DNA of 64,000 bases from Verrucosispora sp. NA02020 (GTDB lineage: Bacteria > Actinomycetota > Actinomycetes > Mycobacteriales > Micromonosporaceae). Where the stretch lies: contig NZ_CP054923.1 in assembly GCF_013364215.1 (NCBI RefSeq), positions 3,472,001 to 3,536,000 of the forward strand, written 5' to 3'. This document shows positions 16,867-24,209 of this stretch, one piece after another; the stretch's first letter is position 1, and each line of letters starts with the position of its first letter. Position numbers and translations under genes: made by a program. The notes below the pieces were generated by a model. It worked only from the letters and a program-made list of their open reading frames with translations, did no database searches and was not told the origin of the DNA.

Positions 16867-18764
16867 GGTCGCCGTTCGGGCTCGTCCGTCGGGCGGGTCA
16901 GGTCGTCGGCCCGGTCCCGGAGCCGGTCGAACTGCTCCTGCAGGCCGGCGAAGACGGCCACCCGCGCGTTGAGTTCCGCGATCCGTTCCGCCCGCTGGAG
17001 CTCGTCACGGGCCCGGGCGGCAGCCAACCGCCGTTCGGTGGCGGCGTACGACTCGCTCTGCGCCGCCACGTGGTCCTCCAACGCCTGGGCCAACGCGTCG
17101 ACGTAGTCGTTGACCTGGTACGTGAACTGCCGTTCGGCCCGTCGACGAGAGGATTCGATCATCGGGATGACGCGGTCGCGTAGCGCCGCCACCTGCTCGT
17201 GCCGGCGGCGGTGCTCGGCCTGGAGCTGGGCCTCCTGCCGCCCGGCGAACCAGCCGGTGATCTGGCCGACCATGCCACCGACGATGCCGCCGAGCAGGGT
17301 GCCCACGATCGGGATGACGCTGCCCGCCACCGCGCCGATGGCGGCGCCCGCCCCGCCGTACGCCATGCTGCCGCTCCACCCCGTGCGGAACGTGGCGAAG
17401 CGGGTGGGCTGGCTGCTGCGCGTCGGATGCACGTCGCCCACTCTGGGGGCGGTGACGAGGTCGGCGCCCTGCGGGAGGTCGACGACGACGGACAGGCGTT
17501 GCGCGTACCGGCTCGCCAGGTGTTCGGCGGCCATCCGGAGTTCCCGTTGGGCGCGTTGGCCCGCGTCGACGATCTGGTGCGAGATCCGGCGGGCCAGGGC
17601 GTTCGGGTCGGAGACGGCCTCGTCGGTGCCGAGGCTGCGGCGGAACTGTTCGGCGATCTGGTCGAAGTCCACGCCGAGCTGGTCGCGTACGTCGCGGGCG
17701 GCCATCTCCATGTCACCACGCAGGCCCCGTCGCCACCCCTGGGTCTCGGCGCGGAGTCTGTCGGCTTCGGCCCGGGCCTTCTCGATCTGCGTGCCCAACT
17801 CGTCGAGGGTGTCGTCGACCAGCGCGGTCAACTCGGTCGCGAGTGGAGCGATGGCGTCGTCGAGCAGGGTGGTCACGGCGTCCGCGGCCCGGACGACCTG
17901 CCGGGCACCGCAGGTGGCCGCGAGGGCGCCCCACAGCTCGCGTTCGAGGGCGGGGAACCCGGATTCGGCGAGCAAGTCGGGGTCGTCGTCGGCCAGCGCG
18001 GCGTTCTTGCGGTAGGCGGAGACGGCGGCCACCCGCAGCTCCTCCTCGGGTACGCCGGCCACCGCGGCGATGCGGGCGCGGGCCGCCGCCACCACGGGCT
18101 GGGGTTCGACGACCTTGTCGGTGCAGGTGATCGCGACCAGGACGGTCGGACACTGGGTCAGGGCATGGGTGAGGAACTCCAACTCGGGTGTGCCCAGTGG
18201 CTCGACCGCCGACGAGACGAAGACCAACGCGTCGGCCTGGGGGAGGAACGCCCGCGTCGCGGCCGTGTGCGCCGGGTTGAGGCTGCCGATCCCGGGGGTG
18301 TCGACGAGCACCAGGCCGGAGCGCAGCGGCTCCAGCGGCAGCCCGATCTCCACCAGGCTCACCCGGCGGGTGTTGTCCGGGTTCGCCTGCTCGGTCACGA
18401 ACTCCGTGATCTCCTCTAGCCGGACCGGTCGCGACGTGGGGGCGGCCGACGGGTCGTCCGGGTCCTCGGCGAAGTAGACCACCGCCTGTTCCGCCTCGGC
18501 CCAGTGCAGGGCGGTGACGGTCGCCGTGGTGACGTCCAGGTCGACGGGGAAGAGTCCGACCCGTTCCACAAGTGCGTTGAGCAGGCTGGACTTGCCCTGC
18601 CGGAACTCGCCGCACACGACCACGTGGTAGCGGCCGGCCGCCACCCGCTCGCGTTCGGCCGTGAGCATCCGCGCGGCGGACTGTGACAGGTCGTCGGCGA
18701 GGACGACCTGGACGTGGTCGAGGAGGGAGAGGGTGTCCTGCCGGAGTCGGTCGAGTGTGTGCAC
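16863..18764 (-). CDS. Dynamin-like GTPase with membrane hairpin (IniA-like)
   Basis: A 633-residue bacterial dynamin-like protein. G1 is GEFRQGKS (52-59), the switch-1 Thr lies in DVTTATVTAL, G3 is DTPG (155-158), and the G4 region is TCTDK. A helical stalk follows, with a Gly/Ala-rich hydrophobic hairpin (IGAVAGSVIPIVGTLLGGIV, about 480-515) likely to insert in the membrane, then a charged helical tail. The GTG at 18764 has GAGAGG 8 bp upstream; GTG 18773 is an alternative. It sits between another dynamin gene (35 bp upstream) and the Hsp70-WD40 gene (overlapping). The pair recalls IniA/IniC of mycobacteria. Confidence 0.85.
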   Translation of the reverse strand: MHTLDRLRQDTLSLLDHVQVVLADDLSQSAARMLTAERERVAAGRYHVVVCGEFRQGKSSLLNALVERVGLFPVDLDVTTATVTALHWAEAEQAVVYFAEDPDDPSAAPTSRPVRLEEITEFVTEQANPDNTRRVSLVEIGLPLEPLRSGLVLVDTPGIGSLNPAHTAATRAFLPQADALVFVSSAVEPLGTPELEFLTHALTQCPTVLVAITCTDKVVEPQPVVAAARARIAAVAGVPEEELRVAAVSAYRKNAALADDDPDLLAESGFPALERELWGALAATCGARQVVRAADAVTTLLDDAIAPLATELTALVDDTLDELGTQIEKARAEADRLRAETQGWRRGLRGDMEMAARDVRDQLGVDFDQIAEQFRRSLGTDEAVSDPNALARRISHQIVDAGQRAQRELRMAAEHLASRYAQRLSVVVDLPQGADLVTAPRVGDVHPTRSSQPTRFATFRTGWSGSMAYGGAGAAIGAVAGSVIPIVGTLLGGIVGGMVGQITGWFAGRQEAQLQAEHRRRHEQVAALRDRVIPMIESSRRRAERQFTYQVNDYVDALAQALEDHVAAQSESYAATERRLAAARARDELQRAERIAELNARVAVFAGLQEQFDRLRDRADDLTRPTDEPERRP

Positions 18765-18799
18765 TGCGATCACCTCTCAGAGGGCCGGGTGGTGGACGA

Positions 18800-20533
18800 T
18801 CATGTGCTGGCCGCGGTGGACCACGCCGGGTTCAGCCGAGGCGGCTGGTCCAGGTCGTCCACGTCGGAGAGCAGGCGCAGCGCCTGGCGGGCCCGGTGGG
18901 CGATGTGTTCGTGGCACCGTCGCATGGTGCGGACGGCTCGCGCGGTGGGCCGGTCGAGCGTCGGATCCTGCTCCCGGGCCGCCCAGGCACGAGCCCGCTC
19001 CCGGGCGCGGTCGAGGACGAGCCGAGGCGCGCTCTCCTCGGGCAGGCCCAACCGGGCAGCGCAGCTGGTGCCGTGCTCCCCGGTGACGCGCAGCAGTTCG
19101 GCCGACTCCGGCGCGGTGAGCGTCACCTCGCCGTTGTAGAAGGCCGACAGGGTCCGCAGCTCGGCGAAGGCCGGCATCCAGGCGCGGAGCCGCTCGACCG
19201 CGGCGGCGACCTCGCCCACCGGGGTGGGCACCGGCGGGCCGCCCCGCTGAGCGGTCAACCGGATGCGCGCCACCTCCCGGTCGGTGTCGCGTAACCCGTG
19301 GTCGAGCTTGAGCAGCGTGGACCGGTTGCCGAAATGACTGACGATCAGGTCCTCCAGGGCGCTGACCCCACTGTCGGCACGCAGCCGGTCCCGGATCTCG
19401 GCAGGGGTGAGACCGTCCCGGACGTACCCGCAGGCACGGGTGACGCCCCAGACGCCGAGGTGTTCGGCGAGCACCCGACGTTCGGCGACCGGCAGGGTGA
19501 TGCCGTTGAGGTGCGGCGCGTGGGCGAAGCGTCCGGCGTCGGAGGCGTGGCGGGCGACCCGTCGCGGGTCGCCGGTCGCGAGTTCGGCCAACCAGTTCAG
19601 GTGCGCGTCGGTCAGGGTCTGCCCGCCGATGCCGAGCAGCCCCGAGACGGGCAGGATGGTGTAGAACATCCGCCGCATCCGGGGCCGGCGAAGATGGTCG
19701 TCTGCCAGGGCCCGCGCCGCGACCATCGGGTCGAACGTCATCGGGTCGGGGCTGCCGGGCAGGTCGGCCATCGGCGGCCAGAACTGGTCGCACCGGGTGA
19801 GCACGCCGAACGCCCGCAACGGCGTGACCGCGCCCCCGACATCGCCCAGGAAGTCCTCCAGTGTCGCCTTGTCGGTCTGGTGCAGGGCGCGGCTGAACAG
19901 ATAGAGCACGGCGTCGGCCCGGTCCAGCTCGGCCGCGCTGTCGTGGTGCACCTCCCGGGCGGTGCGGCGCAGGGCGTCGAGTGTGGAGCCCACGGTGCCG
20001 CCGTCGGTCGGCACGAGCCCGAGGAACTCGCTGGTGTTCGCCGAGTCGACGCCGTGGACGCTGCCCAGCCCGGGGGTGTCGACTAGCCGGAACCGGCGCA
20101 GCAGGTCGTGCGGCAGCCCGAACTCCACCTTCCGGATGCGCCGCAGGTGTGCCAGCTGCGCGGGATCGCGCACGGTCAGTTCGCGCAGCCGCTCCGGCGG
20201 TAGCTCGGTCGGCGTCGGATCGTCGCGGTAGTGGACCCGGACGGTGGGCACCGGGGCGTACCGCAGCTCGTTGACGGTGAAGGTCAACTCCAGTTGGCCG
20301 GTGGCCGCGACCGGCGTGCCGAGGAGCGCGTTGACGAGCGTCGACTTGCCGCGCTTGATCTGGCCGACGACGGCGACCCGCATCGGTTGGGACAGCCGGT
20401 CACCGGCCTGCCGCAACAGGTCGGCCAACGGGTCGAGTGCCGGTCCGCCGGTCCGGGCGAGGGCGGCGCAGCGCGCCAGCTCCGTCAGCACGGAGCGCGG
20501 CGGGGGGTACGGGGGCACGACAGTGGTGGACAT
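18800..20533 (-). CDS. Dynamin-like GTPase (IniC-like)
   Basis: A 577-residue dynamin-family GTPase without an obvious transmembrane hairpin. G1 is GQIKRGKS (57-64), G3 DTPG (152-155) and the G4 region LTRCDQFW. The remainder is largely alpha-helical. The ATG at 20533 is used; the frame is open to 20755, but that extension overlaps the divergent cyclase-like gene and is not family-like. A TAGCCT -10-like hexamer lies on the minus strand at 20576-20571. It is the first gene of the minus-strand operon dynamin, dynamin, Hsp70-WD40. Bacterial dynamins often act as heterotypic pairs, which suits the next gene. Confidence 0.82.
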   Translation of the reverse strand: MSTTVVPPYPPPRSVLTELARCAALARTGGPALDPLADLLRQAGDRLSQPMRVAVVGQIKRGKSTLVNALLGTPVAATGQLELTFTVNELRYAPVPTVRVHYRDDPTPTELPPERLRELTVRDPAQLAHLRRIRKVEFGLPHDLLRRFRLVDTPGLGSVHGVDSANTSEFLGLVPTDGGTVGSTLDALRRTAREVHHDSAAELDRADAVLYLFSRALHQTDKATLEDFLGDVGGAVTPLRAFGVLTRCDQFWPPMADLPGSPDPMTFDPMVAARALADDHLRRPRMRRMFYTILPVSGLLGIGGQTLTDAHLNWLAELATGDPRRVARHASDAGRFAHAPHLNGITLPVAERRVLAEHLGVWGVTRACGYVRDGLTPAEIRDRLRADSGVSALEDLIVSHFGNRSTLLKLDHGLRDTDREVARIRLTAQRGGPPVPTPVGEVAAAVERLRAWMPAFAELRTLSAFYNGEVTLTAPESAELLRVTGEHGTSCAARLGLPEESAPRLVLDRARERARAWAAREQDPTLDRPTARAVRTMRRCHEHIAHRARQALRLLSDVDDLDQPPRLNPAWSTAAST

Positions 20534-20705
20534 GGACCTGGCCTTCCGGGTCACGATGCCGGTCGCGTCGAGGCTAGGTCCGTCGGCGACGGCTGTTCCG
20601 GTCATACGACGGCATCTGGCGTGGTCACCCGGTCCGACAATGGCCGTGCCGCGGCGCCGGTCCGGTGTGGTGGGTCCCGCCCGGCGCCCGAGAGGAGACG
20701 GAGAC

Positions 20706-21590
20706 ATGGTCCTGCAGGGGAACTTCGTCCGCAGACTGCTGATGGCGGTCGACATCGAGAAGTACAGCCGGCGTACCGCGGCGACCCACTACGACGCCCA
20801 GGTGCGGCTGCTGAGGATCGTGCAGTGCGCCTGCCGCTACGCGCGGATCCGCCAGGTCGAGCCCCAGGAGAGCGGCGACGGCCTGATGCTGGTGTTCCCG
20901 CCGGGGCTCAACGAGGCCCGCGTGGTCCCGGCGCTGATCCGGGGCTTCCGGCACGGGTTGTCCGAGAACAACCGTGACCCGGGTGAGTTCGGGCCGATCC
21001 GGGCCCGGATGGCGATCGTGGAGGGTGCCACCGCCCGCAGCCCCAACGGCTTCGCCGGTCCGGCCTCGATTCTCGTCAACGACCTGGTCGGCGTCCCGGT
21101 GCTGAAGCGGAAGCTGGCCGACGCCCGACCGGACAGCGATCTCGCGGTCATCGTGCCGCACGCCCTCTACGCGGATCTGGTCAGCCAGAACTATCCCGGA
21201 CTGACCCGGGAGCACTTCTCGCGCGTCGCGCTGACCCTGCGCGAGGAACCGGTGGTCGCCTGGGTCTGCCTTCCGCCCGCCGGGCCGGCACCGGACCCGT
21301 ACGGTCCGGAGATCCGCTGGGACGGGGTCGCCACCGTGCTCACGGTCTCCGGGCTGGCGACCGTCGCCGCCGAGTTGGCCCACCGCTACCGGGCGGCCTC
21401 GACCGCCGGTGGGCGTGCGGTGGTCGCCGACGGTCACCACACGCGTCGCGGTGACCACGACGGTTCCGACCGGCTGGACCCCGACCATCCGAGCCACCCG
21501 GACGACGTCGACGAACCGCGACACGATGTGGTGCACCACGACGACCTGCACCAGGACGACCTGCACCAGGACGACCATCCGCACCCGTGA
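20706..21590 (+). CDS. Class III nucleotide-cyclase-like protein with His/Asp-rich tail
   Basis: A 294-residue protein whose first 200 residues look like a class III cyclase homology domain: LLMAVDIEKYS with metal-ligand Asp16, then QESGDGLMLVF with Asp58, a helix and FAGPASILVNDLVG. The purine-specifying Lys (four before the second Asp) is Gln54, and the transition-state Asn-x3-Arg is N125...G129, so activity may be altered or lost. The C-terminal 45 residues are rich in His and Asp (HDVVHHDDLHQDDLHQDDHP) and encoded partly by a 15-bp tandem repeat (21540-21569). AGGAG lies 8 bp before the ATG. It precedes a PycTM-like gene, suggesting a Pycsar-like signalling unit. Confidence 0.65.
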   Translation: MVLQGNFVRRLLMAVDIEKYSRRTAATHYDAQVRLLRIVQCACRYARIRQVEPQESGDGLMLVFPPGLNEARVVPALIRGFRHGLSENNRDPGEFGPIRARMAIVEGATARSPNGFAGPASILVNDLVGVPVLKRKLADARPDSDLAVIVPHALYADLVSQNYPGLTREHFSRVALTLREEPVVAWVCLPPAGPAPDPYGPEIRWDGVATVLTVSGLATVAAELAHRYRAASTAGGRAVVADGHHTRRGDHDGSDRLDPDHPSHPDDVDEPRHDVVHHDDLHQDDLHQDDHPHP

Positions 21591-21681
21591 CCGGCGGCCA
21601 CGGCCGGACGGGCGGTGACGTTTCGTGTCGATGCCATCACCTGATGTCGATCGGTCGGCGTGTCGGTGGTGTGCTGTCGAC

Positions 21682-22233
21682 ATGACCGGCCTACCACCGA
21701 CGCCACCACCCGACCCGCCCCTGACACCCGCCGAGGAGATCGCCGTCGCCGGCACCATCAACGCCTCGTTCCAGGTCGCCACACAGCAGGCGGACAGCAA
21801 GGTCAGCATGTTGCTCGTGGTGCACTCCGGCATCGCGGTGGTGGTCTCCACCCATCTGCGGGAGGCGGTCGCGCTGGTCGCCTCCGGTGGGGCGGCCGGG
21901 CTGACGGCCGTACCGCTGCTGGCAGCCGTGATGGTCGGGTTCCTGATCTCCGGATACCACCTCATGCAGGGACTGCGTCCACGGCTGACCCCGCCGGCGC
22001 CGGACAACCGGTTCGCGTTCCCGGCGGTCGCCACGGGCGCCCTCGGCGGGCCGGAGGCGCCCGCAGCCGGCGTGGCCTCCGGCCGGTTGCGTGTGGAGGC
22101 GTGGGAATCGGCCCGGCGGCTGGCGGAGATCGCGATGGTGAAGAACCGGCACGTGGTCAGGGCGCTGAACTGGATGGCGCTGATGGTGCTGGCGGCGCTG
22201 GCGGCGATGACCCTGGTGACCCTCGCCGGTTAG
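21682..22233 (+). CDS. Small membrane protein resembling Pycsar effector PycTM
   Basis: A 183-residue membrane protein with a Pro-rich N-terminus, then a helix NASFQVATQQADSKVSMLLV leading into TM1 (41-57), TM2 (70-95: AVPLLAAVMVGFLISGYHLM) and a C-terminal TM3 (about 160-181). The placement of a conserved-looking ADSKVS helix before TM1 and a charged AEIAMVKNRHVVRALNW helix before TM3 resembles the PycTM/DUF5706 family, whose members damage the membrane when they sense a cyclic pyrimidine nucleotide. This is pattern recognition, not a search. It lies 91 bp after the cyclase-like gene. Its stop overlaps the Crp gene's stop by 4 bp, tail to tail. Confidence 0.55.
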   Translation: MTGLPPTPPPDPPLTPAEEIAVAGTINASFQVATQQADSKVSMLLVVHSGIAVVVSTHLREAVALVASGGAAGLTAVPLLAAVMVGFLISGYHLMQGLRPRLTPPAPDNRFAFPAVATGALGGPEAPAAGVASGRLRVEAWESARRLAEIAMVKNRHVVRALNWMALMVLAALAAMTLVTLAG

Positions 22234-22940
22234 GGCGCGATGGTCGTCGCCACGATCCGCAGCCGCCCCGCGTCCGTGATCACCACCCGCCGGTAACCGA
22301 CGGTCACCGCGCCGTCGCGCTTGAGCCCGGCGAGCGCCCGCTGCACGCTCGGCTCCGCCGCGGCCACCAGCTCGGCCAGGTCCGAGTGGCTCAACGGCAC
22401 GTCGACGAGGATGCCGTCGCTGACCGGGCGGCCGTAGACCTCGCCCATGTGCACGAGCAGTCGGGCGATGCGGACCCGCACCGGGTCGCCCCCGACGTCC
22501 ACCCGGTGCCGGTTGGCCATCCGCAGCTTGGCGGTGACGACCCGGCGTACCGCCTCGGCGAGGCGGGGATGCTCGTCGAGCAGCCGGCGGAAGTCCGCGG
22601 CGGGGGTGACCCGTCCCGAGGCGGGCGCCGCCGCCACGACCGACGCGGACCGTGGACCACCGTCGAGGACGGCCAGTTCACCGATGAGGTCACCGGCGAC
22701 CCGGACGGCGAGCAGGGTGGGGTTGCCGTCCGCCTTCGAGCCGAGCACCCGGACATGCCCGCGCAGCAGCAGGATGGCCGCGGTGCCGGTGTCGCCCTCG
22801 CGGATGATCAGGTCGCGGGGCCGCCACGACCGGGGACTGCCGGCCGCCAGCATCACCGCGCGGTCGTTCTCGGCCAGCCCGGCGAGGAAGCTGCCGGCCG
22901 GCCACGCGCTGCTGCGGGCGGATCGTTGTTCGGGGATCAC
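22230..22940 (-). CDS. Crp/Fnr-family regulator with intact cyclic-nucleotide pocket
   Basis: A 236-residue transcription factor. The beta-barrel domain ends in the phosphate-binding cassette GELAVLDGGPRSAS with Glu88 and Arg97-Ser98, the residues that hold the cyclic phosphate and ribose in Crp. After the dimer helix, the winged helix carries PLSHSDLAELVAAAEPSVQR (182-201). No Fnr Cys cluster is seen. The GTG at 22940 has GGGAG 5 bp upstream and lies 38 bp after a TAGCTT -10-like hexamer (22983-22978); a GTG at 23018 would precede that promoter. It faces the cyclase/PycTM-like pair, so it may read the same nucleotide. Confidence 0.82.
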   Translation of the reverse strand: MIPEQRSARSSAWPAGSFLAGLAENDRAVMLAAGSPRSWRPRDLIIREGDTGTAAILLLRGHVRVLGSKADGNPTLLAVRVAGDLIGELAVLDGGPRSASVVAAAPASGRVTPAADFRRLLDEHPRLAEAVRRVVTAKLRMANRHRVDVGGDPVRVRIARLLVHMGEVYGRPVSDGILVDVPLSHSDLAELVAAAEPSVQRALAGLKRDGAVTVGYRRVVITDAGRLRIVATTIAP

Positions 22941-22977
22941 GGAAGCTCCCGGGTGGGCCGGCGAAGCGGATGCGAGG

Positions 22978-22983
22978 AAGCTA
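22978..22983 (-). promoter_or_regulatory. Possible -10 element (TAGCTT) for the Crp-like gene
   Basis: On the minus strand TAGCTT fits the actinobacterial TANNNT -10 and would start RNA about 30 bp before the GTG at 22940. No clear -35 is visible. Its main value is in supporting the shorter start. Confidence 0.35.
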
Positions 22984-23036
22984 GCGTTCCTCGGTGGCCA
23001 CCCGGCATCATCTTTCACGGTACGCCGGCAACCCGT

Positions 23037-24209
23037 TCACTCTGTGTAGATCACTCGACCGGCCAGTGTGTGGTCGGCGTCTCGGTAGGCGACCCGGAGC
23101 ACCCATTCCACGGAGGGACGACGTTTGGTCGGCGCGCTCACCACCTTCATGTCCTGATTCGGACTGGTCGACTTACCTCCATGCCGCGGCCAGGTGGGCG
23201 GATAGGGGCCGGCGGGCACGACGATGTCGGCGTCGTGGTCCGCGAAACGGTGGCGTAGCAGCGCGTCGGACCGCGCGGCGAACTGCCGCCACCAACTGCC
23301 CGGCGCGGGCAGCGGGCGCGGGAACAGGGAACGCACCGCCTCGTCGACCAGCACCAGACGGCGCAGTCGGCCGTACTGGTCGGGTTCGTCCGCGTACTCC
23401 CGCAGCCGGCGCCACAGATGCTCCCGGTAGTGCCGCAGCTGCCCCTCGTCGTCCAACCGGTGCCTGCCCGCTCGGTCCGGTTGCAGACTGTGGTCCAGCG
23501 ACGCGTGACTGCCCGCCAGGCTGAGCACGTCGGTCACCAGCCGCGCCAGGTCGTCCTCGCGTCCGTGCAGCACCATGGAGACCTCGGCGTCCGGTTCCGT
23601 GCCGGACAGGTCCAGTCCCTCGCCGCCCACGGTCGACAGGTCCGGCGCGAACGCGCTCGGCGGCCCGACGACGGCACCTCCCAGGTGTGCCAGGCGACGC
23701 CGCCACTCGGTGGCGTGCGGCTCGGGAAATGCGAGGCAGGTCAACCACATCCACTCCCAGCAGTGGGCCGGGTCGGACGGCGGCGCGGCGTCCCGCCAGG
23801 CGGCCACCTCGCGGTCGGCGAGGAACATCTCCGTGAGCGGGACCACCTCGGCCGTGGGCAGCGTCGGATCCGGCCGACCCGGCGCCGGTCCACGGCCGGA
23901 CACGGAGTCGGCGGTGGACGTGGCGGCGCCGGTGGGTATCGACGTGGTGGGCGTCGCCTCGACGGTCGGCCGAGCCACGGTCGACGCCGGATCGACGGCG
24001 GCCGACAGGTGGTGGAGCACGACGTCGATGAGCCGACCGGTCTCCCGGTCGTCGTCGTCACCGGGCGGCGGCCAGTGGGCGGCGGCAGCCAACGCCCGGC
24101 CGAGACCGTCGAAGGCCCGCCGGGCCTGCTCGGCGCGGGGCCCGCCGCGCCGGGCGAGGGTGTACAACGCCGACTCCAGCGACCGGCCGTCCAGGTGGAC
24201 CGCATCCAT
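23037..24209 (-). CDS. Conserved-context protein of unknown function, SrfA position
   Basis: A 390-residue soluble protein that I do not recognise. The N-terminal 105 residues look helical (MDAVHLDGRSLESALYTLAR), followed by a Thr/Pro/Ala-rich linker (about 110-160) and a C-terminal domain rich in Trp and Arg (AHCWEWMWLTCLAFPEP; SWWRQFAARSDALLRHRFAD; VPAGPYPPTWPRHGG). No signal peptide, membrane segment or nucleotide motif is seen. Its ATG overlaps the last base of the preceding Hsp70-like gene's stop (TGATG), with GGGAGG 6 bp upstream, so it is made in step with that ATPase. It is the last gene of the operon, a place where enterobacterial srf loci encode SrfA, though similarity to SrfA is not established. 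Confidence 0.7.
   Translation of the reverse strand: MDAVHLDGRSLESALYTLARRGGPRAEQARRAFDGLGRALAAAAHWPPPGDDDDRETGRLIDVVLHHLSAAVDPASTVARPTVEATPTTSIPTGAATSTADSVSGRGPAPGRPDPTLPTAEVVPLTEMFLADREVAAWRDAAPPSDPAHCWEWMWLTCLAFPEPHATEWRRRLAHLGGAVVGPPSAFAPDLSTVGGEGLDLSGTEPDAEVSMVLHGREDDLARLVTDVLSLAGSHASLDHSLQPDRAGRHRLDDEGQLRHYREHLWRRLREYADEPDQYGRLRRLVLVDEAVRSLFPRPLPAPGSWWRQFAARSDALLRHRFADHDADIVVPAGPYPPTWPRHGGKSTSPNQDMKVVSAPTKRRPSVEWVLRVAYRDADHTLAGRVIYTE

Noticed and set aside
22941..23018. A 26-residue N-terminal extension of the Crp-like protein (GTG at 23018)
   Set aside because: It has no ribosome site and would start upstream of the only -10-like hexamer; the Crp domain begins normally from 22940.
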